Source: Actinokineospora terrae
GTDB lineage: Bacteria > Actinomycetota > Actinomycetes > Mycobacteriales > Pseudonocardiaceae
DNA: 64,000 bases
Assembly: GCF_900111175.1 (NCBI RefSeq)
Contig: NZ_FOGI01000005.1
Span: 186,001 to 250,000 of the forward strand
Reading direction: 5' to 3'
Of the stretch, positions 16,377 through 25,127 are shown piece after piece; within the stretch, counting starts at the first letter, position 1, and each line of letters starts with the position of its first letter. Made by a program: the position numbers and the translations under genes. The notes under the pieces are model-generated. The model was not told where the DNA came from and ran no database searches. It was given only the letters and a program-made list of their open reading frames with translations.

Positions 16377-17804
16377 TTGCTGGGCGTCTGGACCACCACC
16401 GCTGTCCGCGAGGCCGAGCGGCCCGTCCTGGCCGCGACCGCGCCAGGCGCCCTCATGCGCCGCGCCGCGCACGCCGTCGCGTTGCACGCGGCGCGGTTAC
16501 TGGATCGGCGCACCGGCGGGGTTTCCGGACGTCGGGTCGTCCTGCTGGTCGGCGCGGGCGACAACGGTGGCGACGCGCTGTGGGCCGGGGCGTTCCTGCG
16601 CAGGCGCTCGGTCGGGGTGACGGCGGTGCTGCTCGCCCCGGACCGCGCGCACGCCGAGGGCTTGGCGGCGTTCAAGCGCGCGGGCGGCCGGGTCGGCACG
16701 CCGGAGGGCGTCGACTTCGCCGACCTGGTGATCGACGGCATCGTCGGCCTGTCGGCGCGGGGTCCGTTGCGGCCGGGCGCCGCCGCTGTCGTGGCCAGGG
16801 TCCGGGCGCCGGTCGTCGCGGTCGACCTCCCCAGCGGGGTCGACCCGGACACCGGCGCCGTGACCGGTCCCGCGGTGACGGCGGAGGTGACGGTGACCTT
16901 CGGCGGGCACAAGCCGGTGCACTTCCTGGCCAGTGCCCGCTGCGGGGAGGTGCACCTGGTCGACCTCGGGCTCGACCTGCCTCCGCCGAGGTTCTCCGTG
17001 CTGTCGGCCGATGATGTCGCCGCTGCCTGGCCGCTGCCCGAGTCCGGGGACGACAAGTACACGCAGGGCGTCGTGGGCGTGGCCGCCGGATCGTCGACCT
17101 ACCCGGGTGCGGCGGTGCTGTCGGTGGGCGCGGCCGTGCTGGCCACGTCCGGGCTGACCAGGTACGCGGGCTCGGCGGCGGACGAGGTGCGCCGCCGGTG
17201 GCCGGAGGTCATCGCGACCGGGTCGCTCGGCGACGCGGGTCGGGTCCAGGCCTGGGTAGCCGGGCCAGGGATGGGGACGGGCAAGGCGGCGCGGGACGTG
17301 CTCGGGGATGTGCTCGGCGCGGGCGTCCCGGTGTGCGCCGACGCCGACGCGATCACGCTGCTGGCCGCCCACCCGGACCTGTGGGACGCGCGGGACCCGG
17401 ACGTGCCGGTGCTGCTGACCCCGCACGACCGGGAGTTCGCCCGGATCGCGGAGCCGCACGGCATCGGACTGGGTGCCGACCGGGTCACGGCCGCGCTGGA
17501 GTTGGCGACCGCGTTGAGCGTGACCGTGCTGCTCAAGGGGCACGTCACGGTGATCGCGGACCCGAGCGGACGGGTGCTGGTGAACGCTGCCCGGTCGCAC
17601 TGGCTGGCCACCGCGGGCTCCGGGGATGTCCTGTCCGGGGTGATCGGCGCGTTGCTCGCGGCGGGGCTGGATCCGTTGCTGGCAGCGGGATGTGCCGCGT
17701 TCGTGCACGTCCGGGCCGGCGAGTCGGCCGCTCGGGGGGCACCTGCCCCGGCGTCGGCGATCGTGTCGGCGTTGTCGGACGCGATCCGGTCGGTGGTGTC
17801 ATGA
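16377..17804 (+). CDS. nnr: Bifunctional NAD(P)HX epimerase / ADP-dependent dehydratase
   Basis: 475 residues from TTG, with TAGGAG about 6 bases before it. The N-terminal epimerase part (about 1-205) shows LVGAGDNGGDALWAG and DLPSGVDPDTG. The C-terminal ribokinase-like dehydratase part (about 220-475) shows the ATP-site motif GSGDVLSGVIGALLAAG. It repairs hydrated NADH and NADPH. The stop overlaps the alr start (ATGA). The order glmS-nnr-alr is the same as in mycobacteria. Confidence 0.94.
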   Translation: MLGVWTTTAVREAERPVLAATAPGALMRRAAHAVALHAARLLDRRTGGVSGRRVVLLVGAGDNGGDALWAGAFLRRRSVGVTAVLLAPDRAHAEGLAAFKRAGGRVGTPEGVDFADLVIDGIVGLSARGPLRPGAAAVVARVRAPVVAVDLPSGVDPDTGAVTGPAVTAEVTVTFGGHKPVHFLASARCGEVHLVDLGLDLPPPRFSVLSADDVAAAWPLPESGDDKYTQGVVGVAAGSSTYPGAAVLSVGAAVLATSGLTRYAGSAADEVRRRWPEVIATGSLGDAGRVQAWVAGPGMGTGKAARDVLGDVLGAGVPVCADADAITLLAAHPDLWDARDPDVPVLLTPHDREFARIAEPHGIGLGADRVTAALELATALSVTVLLKGHVTVIADPSGRVLVNAARSHWLATAGSGDVLSGVIGALLAAGLDPLLAAGCAAFVHVRAGESAARGAPAPASAIVSALSDAIRSVVS

Positions 17805-18874
17805 GCCGGGCCGAGGTCGTGATCGACCTGGACGCGTTGCGGCACAACGTGTCGCTGCTGGTTGCCCGGGCCGCCGGGGCCGAGAGCATGGCCGTGGTCA
17901 AGGCCGATGGGTACGGTCATGGTGCTGTGCCGGTCGCCAAGGCGGCGTTGCAGGCGGGCGTGACCTGGCTGGGCTCGTGCTCCCTGGACGAGGCGCTTGC
18001 CTTGCGGGAAGCCGGGATCACGGCGCCGATCCTGTCCTGGTTGGATGGTCCTGACTCCGACATGGCCGCCGCTGTCGAGGCAGGCGTGGACGTTGGCGTG
18101 TCCTCTGTGGAGCAGCTGCGGCGGCTGTCCGGGGCCAGGGTCCACCTGAAGATCGATACCGGGCTGAGCCGCAACGGGTGCCCGCCGCAGCGGTGGGCGG
18201 AACTGGTGCGGGCCGCGGCGGCGTCGGACAACGAGGTGTACGCGGTCTGGTCGCACCTCGCCTGCGCCGACGACCCGGGTCACCCGTCGATCGACGAGCA
18301 GGCCAAGCGGTTCGCCGACGCGTACGAGGAAGCCGTGGCGGCCGGGCTGAACCCCAAGCGGCACCTGGCGAACTCCGCGGCGACGCTCAACCGGCCCGAC
18401 CTGCACTTCGACCTCGTCCGCCTCGGCATCGCGATGTACGGGCTCAACCCGCTCGAGCAGCACGAGGACCTGCGGCCCGTGATGACCTTCCGATCCCAAG
18501 TGGCGCTGGTCAAACGGATCCGCGCCGGCGAGTCCGTCTCGTATGGACAGACGTGGACGGCCGCGCAGGACACGACGCTCGCGTTGGTCACCGCGGGCTA
18601 CGCGGACGGTGTCCCCAGGTTGTTGTCCAACCGCATGGACGTGCTGCTCAACGGCGCGCGGCGGCCGATCCGGGGACGGGTGTGCATGGACCAGATAGTG
18701 GTCGACTGCGGCGACTCGGCCGTGTCCGAAGGGGACGATGTCGTGCTGTTCGGCTCGGCGGCGCGCGGTGAGCCGACCGCGACCGAGTGGGCCGAGACCA
18801 TCGGGACCATCGACTACGAGATCGTCACCGGCATGTACCGACCGCGGGTGCGGCGCCGGTACCTGGGCGGATGA
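17801..18874 (+). CDS. alr: Alanine racemase
   Basis: 357 residues from ATG overlapping the nnr stop. It makes D-alanine for peptidoglycan using PLP. The PLP lysine is K34 in VVKADGYGHG, and the second catalytic base is Tyr267 in AGYADG. The C-terminal beta domain contains GRVCMDQ. The stop overlaps the next ATG (ATGA), so nnr, alr and the hydrolase form one coupled operon. Confidence 0.97.
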   Translation: MSRAEVVIDLDALRHNVSLLVARAAGAESMAVVKADGYGHGAVPVAKAALQAGVTWLGSCSLDEALALREAGITAPILSWLDGPDSDMAAAVEAGVDVGVSSVEQLRRLSGARVHLKIDTGLSRNGCPPQRWAELVRAAAASDNEVYAVWSHLACADDPGHPSIDEQAKRFADAYEEAVAAGLNPKRHLANSAATLNRPDLHFDLVRLGIAMYGLNPLEQHEDLRPVMTFRSQVALVKRIRAGESVSYGQTWTAAQDTTLALVTAGYADGVPRLLSNRMDVLLNGARRPIRGRVCMDQIVVDCGDSAVSEGDDVVLFGSAARGEPTATEWAETIGTIDYEIVTGMYRPRVRRRYLGG

Positions 18875-19932
18875 ACCGCGCCGGGAAGGTCGCCGCGGGC
18901 GCGGGTGTGCTCGCGGCCGCCGCTGCCGCTGTCGTCGTCGGGGTGCGCAAGCGGTCCCCGAACGAGGACCCGTACCTCGAAGAGCCGTTGGGGGAGTTGA
19001 AGCCGACCCGCAGCGGCTCGGTCGTGGCCGCGGACGGCGTCGTGCTGTCGTACGAGGAAGTCGACCCGGCTGACGGCGGCGCGCCGGACGTGACCGCGGT
19101 GCTGGTGCACGGGTTCGCGATGAGCAGGCTCGCCTGGCACTTCCAGCGCCGCGACCTCGCCGAACTGGTCGACCCGAGGGTGCGGCTGGTGCTCTACGAC
19201 CACCGCAGCCACGGCCGCTCCGGCCGCGCGGACGCCGCATCCAGCACCATCGACCAGCTCGCCGACGACCTCGACGAGGTGCTGCGCGCGGTCGTGCCGG
19301 ACGGGCCGATCGTCCTCATCGGACACTCGATGGGCGGCATGGTGGTGATGGCGCTCGCCGAACGCGACCCGGACCTGTTCGCCGAACGGGTCAACGGCGT
19401 CGCGCTCATCGGCACCTCGGCAGGCGAGGTCGGCCGCAGCGGACTGCCCAGGCCGCTGCTGTCCAAGTACAACCCGCTGACCAGGGTCCTCGGCCGGGTC
19501 GCGGAGTGGCAGCCCGCCGCGGTCGAGCTCATCCGCACCGCGGGCGGCGGCATCACCCGGCAGGCGGCCCGCGCGATCGGCTTCGGCCCCGGCAACACCA
19601 GCCCCCGGCTGGTCGACTTCGCGGTGCGGCTGCTCGACGTCACCCCGGTGCGGGTGCTCGCCGACTTCGTCGACACCCTGGGCAGCCACAACCGCTACGC
19701 CGCGCTCGCCGGGCTCAAGCACTGCCCGGTCCTGGTGCTCAGCGGCGACCACGACTGGATGACCCCGTTCGCGCACGCCGAGCGGATCGCCGCCGAACTG
19801 CCCGACGCCACCCTGGTGCGGGTCCCCGGCGCCGGGCACCTGGTGATTCTGGAGCAGGCGGACCTGGTCGACGAGCACCTGGCTACGCTGCTGCGCGAGA
19901 GCCACCAGGGAGGGACCCGTGACCAACACTGA
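18871..19932 (+). CDS. Membrane-anchored alpha/beta hydrolase
   Basis: 353 residues. An N-terminal hydrophobic segment (about 7-25, AAGAGVLAAAAAAVVVG) is followed by basic residues, so it is a signal anchor or uncleaved signal. The hydrolase fold shows the HGFAMS oxyanion turn (80-85), nucleophile Ser153 in GHSMGG, Asp293 or Asp295 in SGDHDW and His323 in GAGHL. It overlaps alr by 4 bases and tsaE by 14. A hydrolase between alr and tsaE is common in actinomycetes. The substrate is unknown; lipase or esterase is likely. Confidence 0.88.
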   Translation: MNRAGKVAAGAGVLAAAAAAVVVGVRKRSPNEDPYLEEPLGELKPTRSGSVVAADGVVLSYEEVDPADGGAPDVTAVLVHGFAMSRLAWHFQRRDLAELVDPRVRLVLYDHRSHGRSGRADAASSTIDQLADDLDEVLRAVVPDGPIVLIGHSMGGMVVMALAERDPDLFAERVNGVALIGTSAGEVGRSGLPRPLLSKYNPLTRVLGRVAEWQPAAVELIRTAGGGITRQAARAIGFGPGNTSPRLVDFAVRLLDVTPVRVLADFVDTLGSHNRYAALAGLKHCPVLVLSGDHDWMTPFAHAERIAAELPDATLVRVPGAGHLVILEQADLVDEHLATLLRESHQGGTRDQH

Positions 19933-20380
19933 GACGGTGGCGCTGCCCACCCCGCAGGACACCCACGCGTTCGGGCAAGCGCTCGGCGGCGTGCTGCGCC
20001 CCGGTGACCTGGTGCTGCTCGCCGGACCGCTGGGGGCGGGCAAGACCGCGCTCGCCCAGGGCATCGGCGCGGGGTTGGGCGTCGGCGGGCGGGTCAGCAG
20101 CCCGACGTTCATCATCGCCCGCGAGCACAAGGCGGGCAGCCGCGGCATCCCGATGGTGCACGTCGACGCCTACCGGCTCGGCGGGTCGCTCGACGAGCTC
20201 GACGACCTCGACCTCGACACCGAACTGGTCTCCTCCGCGGTGGTGGTGGAGTGGGGCGAGGGCAGCGCGGACCGGCTCTCCGGCGACCACCTGCTGATCC
20301 GGCTGGACCGGCAGGTCGACGACTCCCGGGTGGCCACCGTCGAACGGTACGGTGCCTGGGTCGACCGACCGATCAGCTGA
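19919..20380 (+). CDS. tsaE: tRNA t6A biosynthesis ATPase TsaE
   Basis: 153 residues from GTG after GGAGGG, inside the end of the preceding gene. The P-loop GPLGAGKT is at 36-43. SSPTFIIAREH and the HVDAYRLGG segment are the family's switch and substrate motifs, with VVEWGEG after. TsaE drives turnover of the TsaB-TsaD complex that makes t6A37 on ANN-decoding tRNAs. Here it is separated from tsaB-rimI-tsaD by 3.6 kb of other genes, whereas in mycobacteria these are adjacent. Confidence 0.95.
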   Translation: MTNTETVALPTPQDTHAFGQALGGVLRPGDLVLLAGPLGAGKTALAQGIGAGLGVGGRVSSPTFIIAREHKAGSRGIPMVHVDAYRLGGSLDELDDLDLDTELVSSAVVVEWGEGSADRLSGDHLLIRLDRQVDDSRVATVERYGAWVDRPIS

Positions 20381-20410
20381 GCCCCCGGCGGGGCTCGGGA
20401 TGGGGGCCTC

Positions 20411-21112
20411 GTGCGTGCGGTGATCTTCGACTGGGGCGGCACGCTGACCCCGTGGGTGACCATGGACCACCTCGCCGCCTGGCGCGCGTACGCCGACGTG
20501 GTGCACCCGAACGACCAGGCCAGGGCCACCGCACTGGCGGCGGCCGTGCTGACCGCCGAGAACGCCGCGTGGACCCTGGTGCGGGAGCAGCACGTCGCGT
20601 TCACCCTGGCGCAGGTGCTCGACACCGCCGCCGCGCCCGCCGACGAGCGGGCACTGCGGGCGTTCCGCGACTACTGGGACCGCGCGACGTACACCGATCC
20701 CGAGGTGGCGCCGATGCTCACCGGGCTGCGGGACCGCGGGCTGCTCACCGGCGTGCTGTCGTCGACCGCGTGGCCCGCGGCGTGGCACGAGGAAGTCCTG
20801 CACCGCGACGGCGTGCTCGACCTGTTCCACGCGCGGGTCTGGAGCAGCGACCTCCAGTACACCAAGCCGCACCGCGCCGCGTTCGAGGCCGCGATGGCCG
20901 CCGTCGGCGTCGACGACCCGGCCGACTGCGTGTACGTCGGCGACCGCCCGTACGACGACATCAGCGGCGCCAAGGCGATCGGGATGCGCGCGGTGTTGAT
21001 TCCGCACAGTGACATCCCGATCACGCAACAGGTACCGGTCGACGTCACCCCGGACGCCGTGGTGCAGCGGCTTTCGGAACTCCCCGCAGTCGTGGACCGC
21101 TGGTTGACCTGA
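20411..21112 (+). CDS. HAD-superfamily hydrolase with DxGGT motif I
   Basis: 233 residues. HAD motifs are I FDWGGT (nucleophile Asp8), II Ser in VLSSTAW, III Lys in YTKPH and IV GDRPYDD. The second Asp of the usual DxDxT, which acts as general acid/base, is Gly; several HAD-IA subfamilies share this, so substrate class cannot be fixed. It starts at GTG 30 bases after tsaE and may be co-transcribed. Not recognised as a specific enzyme. Confidence 0.82.
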   Translation: MRAVIFDWGGTLTPWVTMDHLAAWRAYADVVHPNDQARATALAAAVLTAENAAWTLVREQHVAFTLAQVLDTAAAPADERALRAFRDYWDRATYTDPEVAPMLTGLRDRGLLTGVLSSTAWPAAWHEEVLHRDGVLDLFHARVWSSDLQYTKPHRAAFEAAMAAVGVDDPADCVYVGDRPYDDISGAKAIGMRAVLIPHSDIPITQQVPVDVTPDAVVQRLSELPAVVDRWLT

Positions 21113-21174
21113 TCGGGGAGCCGAACAAGCCGACCGGGGGATCGGCCTGGCGGCGGCGCCGGGCCAGGGTTGGT

Positions 21175-21201
21175 GTCCGGACGGGACAGTCCTGTCCGGA
21201 C
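21175..21201. promoter_or_regulatory. Double palindrome before the lectin gene, possible operator
   Basis: The palindrome GTCCGGAC occurs twice (21175-21182 and 21194-21201), separated by 11 bases that are themselves nearly symmetrical. The second copy abuts the ribosome site of the lectin gene. Binding there would block transcription or translation start. The regulator is unknown. Confidence 0.45.
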
Positions 21202-21215
21202 TGGAGGTTTTGGCA

Positions 21216-21728
21216 ATGACGGCACGAACCCTTGTCGCCGCGATCACCGGCGCCGTGGCGATCGTCCTCGCCAGCGCACTACCCGCCTCGGCGGACGTCG
21301 ACGGCGCCTGGCACGAGCTACGCTCGAACAACAGCGACAAGTGCCTCGACGTGGCAGGCGCCAGCCTCGACGGCGGCGCCAACGTCATCCAGTGGACCTG
21401 TCACGGCGGCGACAACCAGAAATGGCAACTGGTCCTGGTGGAGTCCTATGACATCTACCAGGTCGTCTCAGCAGGCAGCGGGAAGTGCCTCGACGTCACC
21501 GGCGCCTCGACCGACAACGGCGCCCAGGTGATCCAGTGGGACTGCTCCGGCGACACCAACCAGCAGTGGCAGCTCATCCCCCGCACCGACAACGGCTACG
21601 AACTCCAGGCCGTCCACAGCTCCAAATGCCTGGACGTCACCGGCGCCTCCACTGAGGACGGTGCCAAGGTGATCCAGTGGGAGTGCTCCGGCAACGACAA
21701 CCAGGCCTGGTCCATCACCAACGTCTAA
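21216..21728 (+). CDS. Secreted ricin-B-type (beta-trefoil) lectin
   Basis: 170 residues from ATG 21216, chosen because GGAGG lies 8 bases upstream; a TTG 6 bases earlier is less likely. A Sec signal peptide of about 26 residues ends ALPASA. The mature part is a single beta-trefoil with three clear repeats, each with KCLDV and Gln-x-Trp (QKW, QQW, QAW). It should bind carbohydrate outside the cell. No catalytic domain is fused. It stands alone between a HAD gene and the convergent matB gene, in a segment absent from the mycobacterial order. Confidence 0.92.
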   Translation: MTARTLVAAITGAVAIVLASALPASADVDGAWHELRSNNSDKCLDVAGASLDGGANVIQWTCHGGDNQKWQLVLVESYDIYQVVSAGSGKCLDVTGASTDNGAQVIQWDCSGDTNQQWQLIPRTDNGYELQAVHSSKCLDVTGASTEDGAKVIQWECSGNDNQAWSITNV

Positions 21729-21736
21729 CCCCCACC

Positions 21737-21793
21737 CCGGCGCCTTGGGCCCAGCAGCACGCGACCCCGCCGCCAATCCCCCCAAGGCGCCGG
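21737..21793. terminator. Bidirectional terminator between lectin and matB
   Basis: Perfect 13-bp inverted repeat, arms 21737-21749 and 21781-21793, with a 31-base loop. It lies between two convergent genes, 9 bases after the lectin stop and 41 bases past the matB stop. Confidence 0.65.
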
Positions 21794-21833
21794 CACCGGA
21801 TGTCACACCCTGCGGCCGTTCGTCAGACCGCGC

Positions 21834-23237
21834 TCACCCCAGTGCGCGCTTGGTGACCTTGCCGAGTTCGTTGCGCGGCAAGGCGTCCAAGTAGTGCACC
21901 ACCCGTGGTCGCTTGTGCGGGGACAGCAGTCGGGCGACGTGGTCGGACAGGGTCTGTTCCGAGGGGCGCTGCGGGCCCGTCACCACCCAGGCGACGATGC
22001 GTTCGCCGAGGTCGGCGTCGGGTTCGCCGGTTACCGCGGCTTCGACGACGTCCGGGTGTTCGAGCAGGGCGTTCTCGATCTCGCCAGCGCCGATCTTGTA
22101 GCCGCCGCTCTTGATCAGGTCGGTCGCACGCCTGCCGAGGATGCGGACGTGGCCGTCCTGGTCGCGGGTGGCGACGTCGCCGGTGCGGAACCAGGTGTCG
22201 CGGAAGGCGTCGGTAGTGGCCTCGGGGCGGTTCAGGTAGCCGAGGAACAGGTTCGGGCCGCGGACCTCGATCTCGCCGATCTCCCCGTCGGCGACGGGCA
22301 CACCCGCCTCGTCCACCAACCGGACCTCGACCCCGTCGACCGCCGGTCCCACGCTGCCCGGACGCGGGTCGTCCGACCGGACCGCGCAGTTCATCAGCGT
22401 CTCGGTCATCCCGTACCGCTCGACCACCCGCTGCCCGGTCGCCGCGGTGATCCGGGCGTGGTCGACCGCGGGCAGACCAGCCGAACCCGACACCAGCAGC
22501 CGCGCCCGTGCCACGCCGCGCGCCACGGCCGGGTCGGTCTCGCAGTCGGCGGCCAGCCGGTGGTACATCGTCGGCACGCCGAACATCACCGTCGCCTCGC
22601 CGGACAGCGCGGCCGCGAGCGCCGAAGTGTCGAACCGGCCCAGGTGCCAGACCGTCCCGCCCCGGCGCAGCGGCCCCAGCACCCCCAGGACCAGGCCGTG
22701 CACGTGGAACAGCGGCAGCGCGTGCACCACCGTGTCCGCCGCGGTCCACTCCCACGCCACCGCCAGCGCGTCCAGGTTCGTCGCGATCGCCCGCCGCGGC
22801 AGCAGCACGCCCTTGGGCGGACCGGTCGTGCCCGAGGTGTAGACGATCACCGCGGCCGACTCCGGATCGGGCTCCGGCGGCACCGGGCCACCCCCGGGAC
22901 CGGCGACGACCCGCGGCAGCCCGGCCAACGCGGGCGGCAGGTCGACGTCGGCCTCGGCGAGCACCAGGTCAGGGGAGCTGTCGGCGACGATGTGCGCCAG
23001 TTCGCGCTCCCCGGTCTTCGGGTTGATCGGCACAACCGGAACCCCAGCGGCCAGCGCACCCACCACGGCAACGCACGTGTGCGCGGTCGGCGTCGCCCAC
23101 ACAGCGACCCTCTTAGCGCCAGAGATCGCGGTAGCCGTACCAGCGGCGGCCGCGGCTAGATCTGCGTAAGTCAGCTCACCGGATTCGAAGCGCAACGCGG
23201 CACGGTCCGGACGATCAGCCAGAGTGGGCAGCAGCAC
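21834..23237 (-). CDS. matB: Malonyl-CoA synthetase-like acyl-CoA ligase
   Basis: 467 residues. AMP-binding motifs are VYTSGTTGPPKG, ERYGMTETLMN, WFRTGD and the C-terminal catalytic Lys in NELGKVTK. The stretch from LPLFHVHGLVLGVLGPLRRGG through RYGMTETLMN and KSGGYKIGAGEIENALLEHP closely resembles Streptomyces MatB as I remember it. MatB makes malonyl-CoA or methylmalonyl-CoA from the free acid. GTG 23237 was chosen because TAGGGT lies 7 bases before it (leaderless type) and it fits the family's N-terminus; a GTG 54 bases further out is open but less likely. It is divergent from the Wzz-like gene. Confidence 0.88.
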   Translation of the reverse strand: MLLPTLADRPDRAALRFESGELTYADLAAAAAGTATAISGAKRVAVWATPTAHTCVAVVGALAAGVPVVPINPKTGERELAHIVADSSPDLVLAEADVDLPPALAGLPRVVAGPGGGPVPPEPDPESAAVIVYTSGTTGPPKGVLLPRRAIATNLDALAVAWEWTAADTVVHALPLFHVHGLVLGVLGPLRRGGTVWHLGRFDTSALAAALSGEATVMFGVPTMYHRLAADCETDPAVARGVARARLLVSGSAGLPAVDHARITAATGQRVVERYGMTETLMNCAVRSDDPRPGSVGPAVDGVEVRLVDEAGVPVADGEIGEIEVRGPNLFLGYLNRPEATTDAFRDTWFRTGDVATRDQDGHVRILGRRATDLIKSGGYKIGAGEIENALLEHPDVVEAAVTGEPDADLGERIVAWVVTGPQRPSEQTLSDHVARLLSPHKRPRVVHYLDALPRNELGKVTKRALG

Positions 23238-23244
23238 CGGACCA

Positions 23245-23250
23245 ACCCTA
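23245..23250 (-). promoter_or_regulatory. -10 box of matB, leaderless type
   Basis: TAGGGT on the minus strand is 7 bases from the GTG at 23237, with no ribosome site between. It supports the shorter start. Confidence 0.45.
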
Positions 23251-23356
23251 GTGTCGGGATCCGGTCGCAGCGGCGGTGAAGTTCGTCGCACACGGTTACA
23301 CCGGGGTCGGTCAGCGCGATACCCGACCAGGTGGCCTCGGGTGTCGGGAGCGTCGG

Positions 23357-23980
23357 GTGTACTTCGGGAAGTTCTTCGCGCTGCTGGTGCGGCGGTGGCT
23401 GGTGATCGTGCCGCTGCTGCTGGTCACGCTGGTCGGCGCGGGGTACGCCTACGTCTCCACCCCGCTGGGCTACCAGTGGACCGGCACCGTCGTCATGCTC
23501 GCCCCCAAGGACGGCCGGATCGTGCGCCCGCCGAGCCAGCTGGAGCAGACCAACTCGCTGCTCGCCTTCGCGCCGACGCTCTCGACCATCACCATCATGC
23601 TCATCGAGGAGACCGCGGTCTCGGCGGGCAAGCTGGTCACCCAGCCCAAGGACGCCGTCGAGATCACCCGCGAGGGCCCGTTCATGACCGCCAAGGTCGA
23701 GGGCGCCACCATCGCCAGGGCCAAGGAGCTCGGCCAGCAGGCGTTCGACCTGATCCGCAAGTCACTCGACGACAAGCAGCGCTCACTGGGCGCCCCGCCG
23801 AGCACCTGGGTGACCGTCAGCGTCGTCAGCGCGCCGCAGGACCCGGAGAAGCTGCCCAAGGCGAAAATCACCAAGGTCGGCGGCATCCTGGCCGCGGGCG
23901 GGCTGCTGGCGCTGTTCTGCGCGGTCGCGGTCGAGAGCTTCGCGGAGAACCGGCGCAGGCGGCAGCAGCCGGTCACCTGA
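23357..23980 (+). CDS. Wzz-like (chain-length determinant) membrane protein
   Basis: 207 residues from GTG, 7 bases after GGGAG. Two membrane segments, about 11-33 and 175-195, flank an extracytoplasmic region, as in Wzz/polysaccharide co-polymerase proteins. The N-terminal RRWLVIVPLLLVTLVGAGYAY helix and the tail SFAENRRRRQ facing the cytosol fit. There is no tyrosine-kinase domain and no polysaccharide cluster nearby, so its role in export is uncertain. Confidence 0.7.
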   Translation: MYFGKFFALLVRRWLVIVPLLLVTLVGAGYAYVSTPLGYQWTGTVVMLAPKDGRIVRPPSQLEQTNSLLAFAPTLSTITIMLIEETAVSAGKLVTQPKDAVEITREGPFMTAKVEGATIARAKELGQQAFDLIRKSLDDKQRSLGAPPSTWVTVSVVSAPQDPEKLPKAKITKVGGILAAGGLLALFCAVAVESFAENRRRRQQPVT

Positions 23981-24001
23981 CCGGGCGGCCGGGCGGCCTC
24001 G

Positions 24002-24007
24002 TACCCT
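24002..24007 (+). promoter_or_regulatory. -10 box of tsaB, leaderless type
   Basis: TACCCT lies 8 bases before the GTG at 24016. CTGACC at 23977-23982 could serve as a weak -35 with a 19-base spacer. No ribosome site is seen. Confidence 0.45.
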
Positions 24008-24015
24008 TGTCGACC

Positions 24016-24654
24016 GTGCTGGTCCTCGCGGTCGACACCGCCACCCCCGCGGTCACCGCCGGAGTCGTCGAACTCACCGGCGGGACCCCCAGGCTGCTCG
24101 CGCAGCGGGTCACCGTCGACGCCCGCGCGCACGGCGAACTGCTCACCCCGCACCTGCGCGACGCCGTCGCCGAGTCAGGCCACACCCTGGCCGACCTCGA
24201 CGCCGTGGTCTGCGGGGTCGGGCCCGGCCCGTTCACCGGCCTGCGCGCGGGCATGGTCACCGCCGCCGCCCTCGGGCACGCGCTGGACAGGCCGGTGTTC
24301 CCGGTGTGCTCGCTCGACGCCATCGCCGCCGAGGTGCGCGGCGAGCCGCTGCTCGTGGTCACCGACGCCCGGCGCAAGGAGCTCTACTGGGCTACCTACG
24401 CGGCCGACGGCACCCGGACGACCGGACCGGGCGTCGACAAGCCGGTCGACATCCCCCTCGGGGGTGTCACCCGGATCGCGGGCACCCGGATCGTCGACCT
24501 CGGCGCGCCGATCACCGGACCCGAGTACCCGAGCCCGGTCGGCCTGGTCCTCGCCGCCGACCTCGACGGCGAACCGGGCCCGCTCACCCCGCTCTACCTG
24601 CGCAGGCCGGACGCGGTCGAGCCGGGCGCCCGCAAACGGGTGAGCCCGGGATGA
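24016..24654 (+). CDS. tsaB: tRNA t6A biosynthesis protein TsaB
   Basis: 212 residues. An ASKHA-fold N-terminus LAVDTATPAVTAG, then the His-containing DARAHGELL and the GVGPGPFTGLRAG motif shared by TsaB proteins. It is the dimer partner that supports TsaD in forming threonylcarbamoyl adenosine. GTG 24016 places the conserved LVLAVDT at the N-terminus. The stop overlaps the rimI start. Confidence 0.95.
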   Translation: MLVLAVDTATPAVTAGVVELTGGTPRLLAQRVTVDARAHGELLTPHLRDAVAESGHTLADLDAVVCGVGPGPFTGLRAGMVTAAALGHALDRPVFPVCSLDAIAAEVRGEPLLVVTDARRKELYWATYAADGTRTTGPGVDKPVDIPLGGVTRIAGTRIVDLGAPITGPEYPSPVGLVLAADLDGEPGPLTPLYLRRPDAVEPGARKRVSPG

Positions 24655-25127
24655 CCGAGACGATCCGGATCGAGCCGCTGCGCCGCGTCGACCTGCGCCG
24701 CTGCGCCGAACTGGAGCGCGCCCTGTTCCCGAACGACGACCCGTGGAGCGAGTCCGCGTTCGCCTCCGAGCTCGACTGGGGCCACTTCTACCTCGGCGCG
24801 CACGCCGGTGAGCTGCTCGTCGGCTACGGCGGCCTGTCCCTGGCCGGTGCGCCGGGGGACATGGAGGCCAGCGTGCACAACATCGGCGTCGACCCGGTCT
24901 GGCAGGGCAGGGGCATCGGCAGGGCACTGCTGCGCGGACTGCTCGACCGGGCCGACGACGAACGCGCGCAGGTGTTCCTCGAGGTCCGCACGGACAACGC
25001 CGCCGCCATCGCGCTCTACGAGGCCCACGGCTTCGCCACCATCGGCCTGCGCCGCCGCTACTACCAACCCTCCGGGGCCGACGCCTTCACCATGGTCCGG
25101 CCCGCACGGGTGGAGGACACCACGTGA
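24651..25127 (+). CDS. rimI: Ribosomal-protein-alanine N-acetyltransferase RimI-like
   Basis: 158 residues, single GNAT domain. The acetyl-CoA loop is [10 protein letters not shown] (about 94-103), and the RimI-typical C-terminal segment [15 protein letters not shown] is present. It overlaps tsaB and tsaD by 4 bases each (ATGA, GTGA), so the three are translated in series. Actinobacterial RimI may acetylate more targets than S18. Confidence 0.93.
   Translation: MTETIRIEPLRRVDLRRCAELERALFPNDDPWSESAFASELDWGHFYLGAHAGELLVGYGGLSLAGAPGDMEASVHNIGVDPVWQGRGIGRALLRGLLDRADDERAQVFLEVRTDNAAAIALYEAHGFATIGLRRRYYQPSGADAFTMVRPARVEDTT

Noticed and set aside
14139..16487. A 782-codon minus-strand frame opposite glmS
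   Set aside because: glmS on the + strand is certain. The opposite frame has only shadow composition and would run through the hydrolase start region.
21210..21215. TTG start six bases before the lectin ATG
   Set aside because: The ATG at 21216 has an ideally spaced GGAGG and gives a standard signal peptide; the TTG would be only 2 bases from the ribosome site.
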